Shown here in pieces: positions 1 to 10,053 of a DNA stretch of 64,000 nt (the first letter of the stretch is position 1; each line of letters opens with the position of its first letter). Location: assembly GCA_030267125.1 (NCBI GenBank), contig JAJDJJ010000003.1, forward strand, positions 1-64,000, read 5' to 3'. This stretch comes from Bacteroidales bacterium OttesenSCG-928-B11 (lineage in GTDB: Bacteria; Bacteroidota; Bacteroidia; Bacteroidales; WCHB1-69). Made by a program: the position numbers and the translations under genes. The notes under the pieces were generated by a model that did not search any database, was not told the origin of the DNA, and saw only the letters and a list, made by a program, of their open reading frames with translations.

Positions 1-139
1 TAGTGCAACCTATGAAACTATAGACAAGGACAAAGATAGCACAAAAAATTTTGTCGATTAGCCGATCTTCAGACAAATTATCAACTCAATACTAACCCAG
101 CTTTCACCCATCCGAACACATTCCTCGCATTGTCAGGAG

Positions 140-379
140 GTGCGGGATCGCTGCGGTGGCGGCTATGTAGAGAAACAAAACACTGTGACTAAGACCTTGA
201 ATAATATGGTTGTTGCGGAAGAAATCAGTCGTTTGAACAAAGGACGATTTTACAAGCCACAAATAGCAAATTTGGGGAACTCCCGGCAGACACTCCTCAA
301 GTTGAACACAACCAAGAGGCTGGCACTGAAATACCCTCCTTCAACTATTGCATTATTCGGTGTTATATTTAGCCCTTAG
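140..379 (+). pseudogene. Possible remnant of an AbiEi/DUF6088-like antitoxin (winged-helix fragment)
   Basis: Translation contains VTKTLNNMVVAEEISRLNKGRFYKPQIANLG, resembling the 'L..L...G.I.RL.KGRFYKP....FG' stretch of AbiEi-like/DUF6088 proteins; short and isolated. Confidence 0.3.
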
Positions 380-399
380 CCCTTCTCTGTCTGCAATAT

Positions 400-670
400 T
401 TGCTAAGATCTATCAGAAATCCGTACTTTGTTAACCGCATATTTTAACCTGCGGAGCAAAATGTCCTGCAAGGACAGCGCACTATTAACCGTATTCTTCA
501 GATTACGGTTAATGATAGAACATCTCCCGTAAAGTCCCGCAGGGGACGATACTTATCTATATAGTTCTTCCCTCAAGTGTCGTTCCTGCGGGACTTGATA
601 GGAGTGGTGCCATCATTTCCTCCGTAGATTAAAATCTACGGTTAATAAAATGTCGTCCTTGCAGGACTTT
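400..670. repeat. Cluster of REP/BIME-like intergenic palindromes
   Basis: ATTAACCGTA (484-493)/TACGGTTAAT (504-513) perfect inverted repeat, CCGTAGATT-aa-AATCTACGG, and repeated GTCC(T/C)GCA(A/G)GGAC-type palindromes. Confidence 0.65.
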
Positions 671-741
671 TATAAGAAATATTTACCGGACAGCAATAAT
701 CGATTTTCAAAGAAGTGTCTTATGTTGTAAAATGTGAAAAC

Positions 742-772
742 AAAAAAAGTGTGGACTCGCCACACTTTTTTT
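742..772 (-). terminator. Rho-independent terminator downstream of lipoprotein gene (symmetrical, could be bidirectional)
   Basis: AAAAAAAGTGTGG-ACTCG-CCACACTTTTTTT perfect stem. Confidence 0.8.
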
Positions 773-794
773 GTTCTTTGAAAGTACAATTTTC

Positions 795-1973
795 TTAAAA
801 CGAATAGCCTGTCCAGAAGAAAGCGCTAGTAGCACAACCACTATTACCGGCTTCTACTTTTACGTTTGGAAATGTATCTTCTCCAAATTTGTATTCGGCA
901 GGATTACTTGTCAATTGATTGGTGATACTGATTGTAGAAGTAGCATCTCCATTTCCCTTTTTATCAGTCATATCTATTATAGCACCTGCGCTTTTAACGC
1001 TTCCGGTACCTTTTACCAATGCATTAATGATATTGGCTTTCGCACCACGGCGAATTTTCAGAACATTGTTCATCTGTTGTGCAGGGTCGCTACTTGCTGC
1101 TAATTTCAGATCAATCGTCATATTTTTAATAGTGAAGTTCGATTGATTTGAATGGTCGGGAAAATTTCCATCAAAGTTGCCGTCGGCTTCCACGCCGCTT
1201 GCATCCGATTCTGTGCTGGAATAACCTGCCGTCCAGATTCCGTAGCAATTTTCGAGCGTTCCATTCCAACCTTGTGTTACATCAAACATGTCGTCGTCAG
1301 AATTTACAACCAACAGGTTTTTTACGTTTACGCTACCGCCGAAAAATTCAACTCCATCATCTGAACCGTGAGGAATGTAAATGTTTTCGATTACGGTTCC
1401 GCTACCAACGCCGTTGAGTGTAAGTCCATTGTGCTCAACATCTGCACTTGAACGCGCTCCGGTATATTCAAGTATCAAGTAAGTGATTGAGCCGGAATTG
1501 TCAGCTGCATTAGTTCCGCCATACGTGTAAGCAGAGTTAATTTCGGTGGAACCGGTTGTTCCGCCTGCGAGCGGTGCACGACCATTAATGATAAGTCCGC
1601 CCCAATCACCTGCTTCCGGTTTGGCTGCATTTGAGGTCATTCTCACAGGTTTTTCAGCCGTTCCTTTGACATTGATTTTACCGCCTTGCAATACGAGAAT
1701 GTAATTGCTAAACCCTTTTTTTGCTTTAATTGTCGTTCCGGCGGGAATGTTCAAAACGCCGCCCTCTTCCACAATTAGCGGACCATCCAATAGATACACA
1801 ACCGAAGCATCGAGGGTTTTGGCGTTTGTTATCGAACCCGATAAGCTATTCTCAGCTACAGGTCCATCCGGGTCATCTCCTTCTTTTCCTTCTTTCTCGC
1901 AAGAGGTTAGTACTACGGAAGCTGTCAATGCGACTGCTCCCAAAAATTGTAAGAAAAATTTGTTCTTTTTCAT
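795..1973 (-). CDS. Lipoprotein with predicted right-handed beta-helix-like repeats, partner of the adjacent TonB-dependent receptor
   Basis: Lipobox VVLTSCEKE; repeated G/N-rich strands (GGLIINGRAPLAGG, HNGLTLNGVGSGTVIENIYIPHGSDDGVEFFGG); 36 bp downstream of the TBDR gene on the same strand. Confidence 0.8.
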   Translation of the reverse strand: MKKNKFFLQFLGAVALTASVVLTSCEKEGKEGDDPDGPVAENSLSGSITNAKTLDASVVYLLDGPLIVEEGGVLNIPAGTTIKAKKGFSNYILVLQGGKINVKGTAEKPVRMTSNAAKPEAGDWGGLIINGRAPLAGGTTGSTEINSAYTYGGTNAADNSGSITYLILEYTGARSSADVEHNGLTLNGVGSGTVIENIYIPHGSDDGVEFFGGSVNVKNLLVVNSDDDMFDVTQGWNGTLENCYGIWTAGYSSTESDASGVEADGNFDGNFPDHSNQSNFTIKNMTIDLKLAASSDPAQQMNNVLKIRRGAKANIINALVKGTGSVKSAGAIIDMTDKKGNGDATSTISITNQLTSNPAEYKFGEDTFPNVKVEAGNSGCATSAFFWTGYSF

Positions 1974-2009
1974 CTCTTTAAAAATTTAATTGTGAATAAA
2001 TGTATTTTG

Positions 2010-4790
2010 TTAAAATTTGTAACTTAATCCAAGACTAAAATCATGTCCTTTCTTAAATTCGTTGAGCGTGATTTTTTCGCCTGACGAACTCTCGCGTGTT
2101 AAGCGATAAGGCAGATTTAGCAGATTGGATGCTTTTATTTTTATAGCGAAATGTTTATTGAATGTATAGGATGCTACAAAATTGAGCGTTGGAACACTTT
2201 CCTCGATAATGTCGTTAAATCCTCCCGCTCCAATAGTATGAATACGGGCACTGAAATAGTTGAACACAAGCGACAGTGCTAAGTTTTGCTCTTTCTTCGT
2301 GAAATTATATGATATATCGGCATTGACGAGGAACGGGGAAGCTCCTTCGAGAGCGCTGTTTCGGACTTCGGTATTGCGAATGTCAAGTTTGAGATTGGTA
2401 TAAATATAGGATGCGCTCAATCCAACCGAAAGGCGGTTTGTTTGTTCCTGTTCGGCTTTGATACGGTTGAAAATATTTTTACGGAATTCCAACTCTACTC
2501 CGCCTACCGTTGCCTTATCGCTGATATTATTGTAGGTAAGCAAGCCGGCGGAGTTGCCTTCATCCACACGACCAATCGGGTTTTGGATATATTTGTAGAA
2601 ACCGGTAAGCGAAAGCAACTCGCTTGGACTTATATAATAATCCCATTTCAAATCCACATTGTAATTGTCCGAAGGCTTCAGATTAGGATTTCCCTGACTT
2701 GCAAAGGAGATATTCACATACTGATAGGGGGAAATTTCCTTCGATTGTGGCAGTGTGTAGGTCTTGCTCGCGCCTAAACGAATGGAGTGTTTATCATTGA
2801 TGTCGTATTTCAAATTGAGGTTCGGCAAGAAATAATTTTTGTCATTTTCTACTGTCCCGGGTGCGACGTGCTGCACTTGATAATCAATATCCATATCCAC
2901 AATATCCATTCTCAAACCGATGCTTCCGCTAAGTTTTTTCAAAAACTGATAAGATGCTTCTGCAAATGCGGAGTGAATATATTTTGTTACATCATAAGTA
3001 TTGGCATCGCCGGTTGTCATACGGAATTTATTATCTGTTAGATTTGCTTGGTTGTACAGGTCGTCTAATTTTACATCCTCTATATTGAAAAATCCGCTTA
3101 CAGCACTAAAGTTATATTCGACTGCTTCGAAATTGGTATTGGAAAAACGACCGACATATCCTATTTTCAGATGATTGTTCTTGGAGCGATTGTTGAATTG
3201 GTACGTCAAGGCGGCTTTTACATTGATGTCATCTTCTGTCAGCGCAGAAAAAAATCGTTTTTGTCGATTGCTTCCGGTCAAGATATAAGAATCTCCATCC
3301 TGTTGAGAGAAATAGTTTTCGCGTCTGTCGGGTTCCAGCAAGCCGGTTATAAGGTTGTACGAAACACCCACATCTAATTTTAATTTCTTAGACAATCCCC
3401 AGTCCGACAATAATTGATTTGTCAATAACATATTATCGTTGGTTTGTTGACGGCGCATAAAACCGATGTATTCGGGACTGTCCTGATGACGTTCGGAATT
3501 ATAGCCCGAATATTCGCCCACATATTGGTGATTGGCATGAACAAGCATGAAATTATACTGTAAACTGTGCTTGCGATTCATGTCGTATCTCAAATTTGCA
3601 AGGATGATTTGGTTGGTGTTTTGCGAATATTTATCGCCCGTTTGGTCTTGCCAAACAGTTCCTGCCGTGTTGGAATTGCGGATAGTCTCTTCTGTAAAAG
3701 AGTAATCGATGTTGTGCGTTACCACCGCAAAAAAGGAAAGTGGGTTTTTATTTTTTCCCAGTTTAAACAACTTACCGCCAGAGATGCCAAAACTGTGATT
3801 CAAAGGTAGCGACACCGTTGAAGGGTCTAAGCTGTTGGGGAAATCAAATTGATTATTTTCAGGTTGTTTTCTGTTGGCAAATCCGAAATAATTGGAGCCG
3901 TCCTGACGGAGAAAACCGCTTGTTCCGATAGCTGCAGTATTTACGCCTGCCGATACATCAACTCCCAACGCATAATCGTCCTCTAATTCTTTAGATGAGA
4001 TATTGATAACGGCACCGCCCACATCGGAATAATCGCCGGCACTGAACACTTTACTTACGCTGATGTTTTTGATAATATCCGTTGTAAAAAAATCCAATGA
4101 AATATTTTTGTATTCCGGGTCTTCGGAGGGAATTGGAAACCCGTTGAGCAGCGTAATATTGTAGCGGTCGCCTAATCCGCGAACAAACACATTCTTCACG
4201 CCCTCCTGTCGAGATACGCCCGAAACTTGCGCCACCGCCGCCTGCGCATCGCCAATTCCTTTGCGTGAAAGTTCATTAGCACCAACGGATTGCGTAGCGA
4301 CTAATGCTCTCTTTTGATCCATTATCAATGCGTTTTCACTTTCTCGATTGACCCGGGTCGTCACCACAACCGTTTTTAAAAGAACCTCATCAGATCTTAA
4401 CGACAACGTAACCTCAGTCTCTTTTCCGGCCTCAACGATCACGCCCTCTTTTTTGAGAGGCAAATAACCAAGATAAGATGTAACTAATATATATGTACCG
4501 GCAGGAACGTCATTAATAATGAAATTTCCACTTAAACTTGCGGCCGCACCAGTGGTAGTACCTTCAATCCTAACAACCGCGCCAATAAGAGGCGCAACGG
4601 TGTTGCTGTCAACAACAACTCCTTTTATCGTACCGGTTTGAGCAAAAATCACCGTACTCATAAAAGCAAAAATTAAGCACACAACTATCCGCAGTAAAAA
4701 TGGATTGCGACTCTCCCCTTTAAAAATTTTCAACTTTAACACATTCATTTTCATTCTCTTTTTCCTTGCTTTTTCACTCTTAATAATCAT
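2010..4790 (-). CDS. TonB-dependent outer-membrane receptor with N-terminal carboxypeptidase-like regulatory domain
   Basis: Signal peptide, GTIKGVVVDSNTVAPLIGAVVRIEGT regulatory domain, plug (GDAQAAVAQVSGVSRQEGVKNVFVRGLGDRYN), C-terminal beta-barrel ending SLGLSYKF. Confidence 0.93.
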   Translation of the reverse strand: MIIKSEKARKKRMKMNVLKLKIFKGESRNPFLLRIVVCLIFAFMSTVIFAQTGTIKGVVVDSNTVAPLIGAVVRIEGTTTGAAASLSGNFIINDVPAGTYILVTSYLGYLPLKKEGVIVEAGKETEVTLSLRSDEVLLKTVVVTTRVNRESENALIMDQKRALVATQSVGANELSRKGIGDAQAAVAQVSGVSRQEGVKNVFVRGLGDRYNITLLNGFPIPSEDPEYKNISLDFFTTDIIKNISVSKVFSAGDYSDVGGAVINISSKELEDDYALGVDVSAGVNTAAIGTSGFLRQDGSNYFGFANRKQPENNQFDFPNSLDPSTVSLPLNHSFGISGGKLFKLGKNKNPLSFFAVVTHNIDYSFTEETIRNSNTAGTVWQDQTGDKYSQNTNQIILANLRYDMNRKHSLQYNFMLVHANHQYVGEYSGYNSERHQDSPEYIGFMRRQQTNDNMLLTNQLLSDWGLSKKLKLDVGVSYNLITGLLEPDRRENYFSQQDGDSYILTGSNRQKRFFSALTEDDINVKAALTYQFNNRSKNNHLKIGYVGRFSNTNFEAVEYNFSAVSGFFNIEDVKLDDLYNQANLTDNKFRMTTGDANTYDVTKYIHSAFAEASYQFLKKLSGSIGLRMDIVDMDIDYQVQHVAPGTVENDKNYFLPNLNLKYDINDKHSIRLGASKTYTLPQSKEISPYQYVNISFASQGNPNLKPSDNYNVDLKWDYYISPSELLSLTGFYKYIQNPIGRVDEGNSAGLLTYNNISDKATVGGVELEFRKNIFNRIKAEQEQTNRLSVGLSASYIYTNLKLDIRNTEVRNSALEGASPFLVNADISYNFTKKEQNLALSLVFNYFSARIHTIGAGGFNDIIEESVPTLNFVASYTFNKHFAIKIKASNLLNLPYRLTRESSSGEKITLNEFKKGHDFSLGLSYKF

Positions 4791-4812
4791 TTCTATTTCT
4801 CATTTATTTTCG

Positions 4813-4875
4813 CGGCAAAAGTAGAATGCGATAGTTACAATGTTTCGTAGGAATTGTTACGGTTTGGATAAGAAT
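4813..4875 (-). promoter_or_regulatory. Promoter with Pho-box-like 11-bp-period repeats and -7 TACTTTTG, upstream of TBDR
   Basis: 63-bp block matching 20317-20379 upstream of pstS at 57 of 63 positions (hand alignment). Confidence 0.75.
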
Positions 4876-5034
4876 GGAGGAGTTGAGAGTAATCTTTATA
4901 CTTTGATAAGTTAACGTTGTTATTGGCAGACGAACAGAAAAATATGATTGACAAATATTGAGGGAGAGATACAGCTTGTTGATATGATTTATCTGAAAAA
5001 AGGATTTATATGCCTGATATATTCATATTTTTAT

Positions 5035-5064
5035 TATCTTTGCAATTGTGTTTAAAAGCACAAT
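5035..5064 (+). promoter_or_regulatory. hipBA promoter with candidate operator
   Basis: -7 TATCTTTG (5035-5042) followed by ATTGTG-N8-CACAAT inverted repeat (5045-5064). Confidence 0.55.
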
Positions 5065-5088
5065 AATCAATGTTTTTAATCTTCAATT

Positions 5089-5406
5089 ATGGATATAGAC
5101 GCAATTATAAATATCTCTCCGGATTCTATCCTAAAAGGAATTGCCCTAAGGGTTAAAGAGAAAAGACTTGAGCAAAATCTTACACAAAAGGCATTCGCCA
5201 AACGTGCAGGCGTTGGGTATGATGCATATCGTACATTTGAGAATACCGGAGATATTACGCTTCGCAATCTTGTTTTGTGTGCCATCGCTTTAGATGATGC
5301 GGATGGTTTTACGGAATTGTTTACAAAAAAATCATATCAAAGCATAGATGAACTATTGAAAGCTCAAGAAGTTAAAAAAAGAAAGAGAGGCTCGCGCAAT
5401 GAATGA
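5089..5406 (+). CDS. hipB: HipB-like XRE-family antitoxin
   Basis: HTH (EQNLTQKAFAKRAGVGYDAYRTFENTGDITLRNLV), directly upstream of and overlapping hipA. Confidence 0.85.
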   Translation: MDIDAIINISPDSILKGIALRVKEKRLEQNLTQKAFAKRAGVGYDAYRTFENTGDITLRNLVLCAIALDDADGFTELFTKKSYQSIDELLKAQEVKKRKRGSRNE

Positions 5407-6484
5407 AGTGAAAGTGATAGAAGTTTTTATGAACGCTGCAAAAGTTGGGCGGATTGCAATGACACCCGATTCTCTTTCTGCTTTTGAGTACGATTCCGAC
5501 TATTTATTATCCGGTAATTCTATTTCTCCATTTTATCTTCCGCTTAAAAAGGAACTGTTTATTGCCAAACGTACTCCCTTTAATGGAAATTTTGGTGTGT
5601 TCGATGATAGCCTTCCTGATGGTTGGGGGAATTTGATTCTCGATAGGTACCTTCAAAGCAAAGGGATTAATCCGCATAAGCTAACTATTCTTCAACGATT
5701 GGCATTAATTGGCAATACCGGACGCGGAGCCTTGGAGTATCGACCGGATTATAGTAAATCTACTGCCGATGAAATTATTAATTTCGATAAATTGGCTAAT
5801 GAAGCGGAAAAGATTCTCACTTCCGATTACGAAGGAGATTCTTTGGATACTTTGTACAAGTATGGAGGGTCTTCGGGTGGAGCAAGACCGAAAGTGTTTG
5901 TCAAAATTGACGGCAAGGAATGGCTTGTCAAGTTTAAAGCGGCAATGGATCCGCCAAATATCGGAGAAATAGAGTATAAGTACTCATTGCTTGCCAAAAA
6001 ATGCGGTATCAAGATGCCTGAAACCAAACTTTTTGAAGGAAAATATTTTGGAGTGGAGCGGTTCGATAGAACACCTGATAGTAAAATCCATACGGTAAGC
6101 GCTGCCGGACTTTTGAATGCGGATTACCGTGTGCCAAGTTTGGATTATGGAGATTTATTGCAATTGTGTCATATCCTTACTAAAAATATGGAAGAAGTGT
6201 ATTCACTTTTCCGCCAGATGGTTTTTAATATCGCCATCAGAAACCGCGATGACCATGCAAAGAATTTTGCATTTCAGTTAATTAATGGAGAATGGAAACT
6301 TTCTCCTGCTTACGACCTTTTGCCGAGCAGCGGATTTAACGGCTTCCACACCACAACGATCAACAACTCCGGCGAACCGACAACTGATGACATAATGGCT
6401 GTTGCTACTAAAGTCGGACTGAATAGGCAGCGAACGATGGAAATAACACAAGAGGTAGAGGAGCTTGTAAAAGAAGACAAATAG
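5399..6484 (+). CDS. hipA: HipA-family serine/threonine kinase toxin
   Basis: HipA features: FGVFDDSLPDGWGNLILDR, GGSSGGARPKVFV, NIAIRNRDDHAKNFAF, SPAYDLLPS. Confidence 0.92.
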   Translation: MNEVKVIEVFMNAAKVGRIAMTPDSLSAFEYDSDYLLSGNSISPFYLPLKKELFIAKRTPFNGNFGVFDDSLPDGWGNLILDRYLQSKGINPHKLTILQRLALIGNTGRGALEYRPDYSKSTADEIINFDKLANEAEKILTSDYEGDSLDTLYKYGGSSGGARPKVFVKIDGKEWLVKFKAAMDPPNIGEIEYKYSLLAKKCGIKMPETKLFEGKYFGVERFDRTPDSKIHTVSAAGLLNADYRVPSLDYGDLLQLCHILTKNMEEVYSLFRQMVFNIAIRNRDDHAKNFAFQLINGEWKLSPAYDLLPSSGFNGFHTTTINNSGEPTTDDIMAVATKVGLNRQRTMEITQEVEELVKEDK

Positions 6485-6561
6485 TGAAATTCAGCGATTT
6501 TGTGAGGAATCTGAATTGCTGAAATGGGTATCTTTGTAGATAGGAAATTTGAAGTAGTAAA

Positions 6562-6578
6562 TGTGTCAATTGGACACA
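6562..6578. promoter_or_regulatory. Palindrome TGTGTC-N5-GACACA between hipA and the R-M controller gene
   Basis: Perfect 6-bp arms in intergenic DNA. Confidence 0.35.
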
Positions 6579-6719
6579 ATATGACAGATAAATGATAAAT
6601 TTTGCGAGTACTCTAATGGGGATTTGAAAGATGTGAAACTTGTAGAAAATGACCAGATTCCTCTTGGAAAATGTTGAAAACTTTTTTGTAGTAAGCAATA
6701 ACAATTAAAGAAAAAATAT

Positions 6720-6741
6720 TACTTTTGACAAAAAATGTCAA
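6720..6741 (+). promoter_or_regulatory. Candidate controller (C-box) operator overlapping the -7 element
   Basis: TACTTTTG (6720-6727) overlapping TTGACA-AAAAA-TGTCAA palindrome (6725-6741). Confidence 0.6.
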
Positions 6742-6766
6742 GTCAAATTATTCAAAACGAAAAAAT

Positions 6767-7081
6767 GTGAGTATTAATCAAACTATAGGCGAAATTCTCA
6801 GAGAGAACAGAGAAAAGAAAGGGCTACTTCTTAGGCAAGTTGCAGCTCTTCTTGATATTGATACCGCTATACTGAGTAAAATAGAACGCGGAGAGAGAAA
6901 AGCGAATAAAGGACTAATAATCAAACTTGCTGAAATTTTAGGTTTAAATAAAGAAGAATTATTAATCCATTATCTGAGCGAGAAAATTGCTTATGAATTG
7001 GTAGATGAGGATGTTGCTTCGCAAACTTTGAAAGTTGCAGAAAAAAGAGTAGAATACCTAAAAGCTCATAAGTCACAATGA
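6767..7081 (+). CDS. XRE-family regulator, probable R-M controller protein (GTG start preferred over the track's TTG at 6725)
   Basis: HTH IGEILRENREKKGLLLRQVAALLDIDTAILSKIERGERKANKGLIIKLAEILG; ATGA overlap with downstream R-M gene. Confidence 0.82.
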   Translation: MSINQTIGEILRENREKKGLLLRQVAALLDIDTAILSKIERGERKANKGLIIKLAEILGLNKEELLIHYLSEKIAYELVDEDVASQTLKVAEKRVEYLKAHKSQ

Positions 7082-10053
7082 ACATAAAACAACTCATAGA
7101 AAAATATCAGTCGGACAGATATTATTATCTGACTAATAAATACAACGAAACACTACTTCGGAGCGATTTCCTTGACCCTTTTTTCGAGTTGTTAGGTTGG
7201 GATATAAAAAACAATGCAGGAAAACCGACCAACGAACGAGAAGTGATTTTGGAAGAAGCATTAAAGGCAAATGCTTCGGAACATTCTAAAAAACCGGATT
7301 ATACATTCCGTTTGTTTTCTGAAAGGAAATTCTTTTTAGAAGCGAAGAAACCATCTGTTTCTATCGAATCAAATAATGATACGGCAAAACAAGTCCGAAG
7401 ATATGGTTTTACCGCCAAATTGAAAATTTCTGTTTTGTCGAATTTTGAATATCTTATAATTTACGACACTTCGGTAAAAGTCGAAAAAGACGATACTTTT
7501 CAGAAAGCTATCATAAAAAAATATCATTATACCGAATATGAAAGCAAGTTTGAAGAAATCAAGAAATTGATAGGAAGAGATTCTGTTTATACAGGTTCTT
7601 TTGATTTAGAATGGAAAAATATTGAGGATAAAATTAATCACTATTCGGTTGATAATCTTTTTCTTACTCAAATAAATGAATGGAGAAAAGCGTTAGGAAC
7701 AGAAATTCATAAAAACGAAGCTGAAATTAACGAGCAACAACTGAACGATATCGTTCAGAGCTATTTGAATCGGATTTTATTTCTACGAGTGTGTGAAGAT
7801 AGAAATTTAGAAGATTATCAAACGCTGTTGAAATTTGCCAATGAAAATGATTTCAAGGCTTTGATTCAAAAATTTCAAGAAGCAGATAAACGATATAATT
7901 CAGGGCTATTCGACCAATTATTAAAAGAGAAAATCATTGAAAACGTAAGTTCTGTATTTTGGTCTATTATCAGGCAATTATATTATCCTGAAAGCCCTTA
8001 TTCATTCAGCGTGTTCTCGTCTGATATATTGGGACGGATTTACGAAATTTTCCTTTCAGAAAGATTAGCTATCAAGAATGGAACAGTTGAGTTGATAAAG
8101 AAACCTGAAAATATAGACAGGGACATTGTAGCTACGCCAACTTTCATTATCACGGATATTTTAAGAAGTACTGTTTTGCCTAAATGCAAGGACAAAACCG
8201 ATGAAGAAATATTGCAGTTAAAATTTGCTGATATTGCGTGCGGTTCAGGAGCTTTTTTGTTGGAACTTTATCAATTACTGAATGATATCCTTGTAGATTA
8301 TTATTTGAAAAACAATAAATCCAAACTTATACAAACCAATATTAACACTTACAAACTTTCATTTGAAACAAAACGAACGCTGTTATTGAATTGTGTTTTT
8401 GGTATTGATAAAGATTTCAATGCGGTAGAAGCCACAAAATTCGGTTTGTTATTGAAATTATTGGAAGGTGAAGATATTAATACAATTAGTAATACAAAAC
8501 CTGTTTTGCCCGACCTTTCCACAACTATCTTTTTCGGAAATAGCTTATTAAATCCTAAACAAGTAGCTAAGGAAAATCAAACAATTATCAATCCTTTTGA
8601 TTTTTCAAAGTTGCGTTTTGATGTGATTGTTGGCAATCCTCCTTATATGAAATCAGAGGATATGAAAAATATCACACCCCTTGAATTACCACTCTATAAA
8701 GAATATTACGAATCCGCTTACAAACAGTTTGACAAATACTTTTTGTTTTTAGAACAAGGTTTGAATCTCCTGACCGAAGACGGCGTTTTAGGATATATTG
8801 TGCCGAGTAAGTTTACAAAAGTTGGGGCAGGAAAAAATCTCCGAAAACTACTTACAGAAAATGAGTATATATATTCAATTGTATCTTTTGGGGCAAATCA
8901 AGTTTTTAACGATAAAACTACTTATACTTGTTTGCTCATATTAAGTAAGAAACAACATGCCACTTTCCAGTATGCCGAAGTCAATAATTTAGAAAAATGG
9001 AAAGTCCGAGAACCTGAATCAATGAAGTTTTCCGAGAAAAAAACTTCCGATTTAACCGATGATGTTTGGATATTGGTTTCTCCCGAATTAACCAACGTTT
9101 ACGATAAAATAGTTACTCAAAGCATAAAGTTAGTAAATTTAGTTGGGGATGAAAATATTTTCAATGGCATACAAACCAGTGCGAACAATATTTATATTTT
9201 CACTCCAACAAAGGAAGATGACAAGTATTATTATTGGGGCGACAACAATCAAATAGAGAAAAACTTTACGAAACCCTATTTTAAAACGTCTTCGGGCGAT
9301 GATAATTTGTACACTTATCGCACCTTTAAACCCAATGCAAGAGTCATTTATCCATACAAAAAGGTCGGCGATAAAGTCGAATTAATATCCTTAATTACAA
9401 TCGAAAAGAAATATCCACATGCTTATGCCTATCTTCAAAAGCATAAAAACAAATTGGATAATCCAAGCAGGGATACAAAACCCATTCCTCAAACAAAAAA
9501 TGAATGGTATAGATATGGAAGACACCAAAGTTTGGACAGTTGCGGATTGTCTTCAAAAATTATTGTTGGAGTTCTTTCTGTTGGCGATAAATATGCCGTT
9601 GATACTCACGGAACATTGATTTCTTCGGGCGGAACAGCAGGTTATTGCGTGGTTGCAGTTCCCGAAAATTCAGACTACTCCATTTATTACATTCAAGCTA
9701 TTCTAAACTCAAAATATTTAGAATGGTTTAGTTCCTTATATGGCGAAGTTTTCAGAGGCGGCTATATTGCGAGAGGGACAAAGGTTTTAACGAATCTTCC
9801 CATTAAGGAAATAGATTTTTCAAATTTACAAGAAAAAGAGCTACACGATAAAATTGTGTCAATACAAAAAGAATTAATTGCAATCCACGATGAAATAGAT
9901 GCAAATGCAGGAAATAAAAGAGTTCTAACACCACTGCAAGGACAATTTCAGCGAGAAAAAGCAGAATTAGATAATACATTAGCCCAATTGTACAATTTAG
10001 GCAACGAAGATTCATTAATCCCTTTAATCAAAGAATTGTATGAAGCTAATTAA
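7078..10053 (+). CDS. Type IIG (Eco57I-like) restriction enzyme/N6-adenine methyltransferase
   Basis: N-terminal nuclease motif KPDYTF..FFLEAKKP, MTase motif I FADIACGSGAFLLELY, motif IV NPPYMKSEDM, C-terminal specificity-like domain. Confidence 0.9.
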   Translation: MNIKQLIEKYQSDRYYYLTNKYNETLLRSDFLDPFFELLGWDIKNNAGKPTNEREVILEEALKANASEHSKKPDYTFRLFSERKFFLEAKKPSVSIESNNDTAKQVRRYGFTAKLKISVLSNFEYLIIYDTSVKVEKDDTFQKAIIKKYHYTEYESKFEEIKKLIGRDSVYTGSFDLEWKNIEDKINHYSVDNLFLTQINEWRKALGTEIHKNEAEINEQQLNDIVQSYLNRILFLRVCEDRNLEDYQTLLKFANENDFKALIQKFQEADKRYNSGLFDQLLKEKIIENVSSVFWSIIRQLYYPESPYSFSVFSSDILGRIYEIFLSERLAIKNGTVELIKKPENIDRDIVATPTFIITDILRSTVLPKCKDKTDEEILQLKFADIACGSGAFLLELYQLLNDILVDYYLKNNKSKLIQTNINTYKLSFETKRTLLLNCVFGIDKDFNAVEATKFGLLLKLLEGEDINTISNTKPVLPDLSTTIFFGNSLLNPKQVAKENQTIINPFDFSKLRFDVIVGNPPYMKSEDMKNITPLELPLYKEYYESAYKQFDKYFLFLEQGLNLLTEDGVLGYIVPSKFTKVGAGKNLRKLLTENEYIYSIVSFGANQVFNDKTTYTCLLILSKKQHATFQYAEVNNLEKWKVREPESMKFSEKKTSDLTDDVWILVSPELTNVYDKIVTQSIKLVNLVGDENIFNGIQTSANNIYIFTPTKEDDKYYYWGDNNQIEKNFTKPYFKTSSGDDNLYTYRTFKPNARVIYPYKKVGDKVELISLITIEKKYPHAYAYLQKHKNKLDNPSRDTKPIPQTKNEWYRYGRHQSLDSCGLSSKIIVGVLSVGDKYAVDTHGTLISSGGTAGYCVVAVPENSDYSIYYIQAILNSKYLEWFSSLYGEVFRGGYIARGTKVLTNLPIKEIDFSNLQEKELHDKIVSIQKELIAIHDEIDANAGNKRVLTPLQGQFQREKAELDNTLAQLYNLGNEDSLIPLIKELYEAN

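Noticed and set aside
771-1103. Plus-strand ORFs 771-1103, 919-1146, 1148-1417, 1705-1989
   Set aside because: Antisense to the well-supported lipoprotein gene 795-1973; compositionally meaningless translations.
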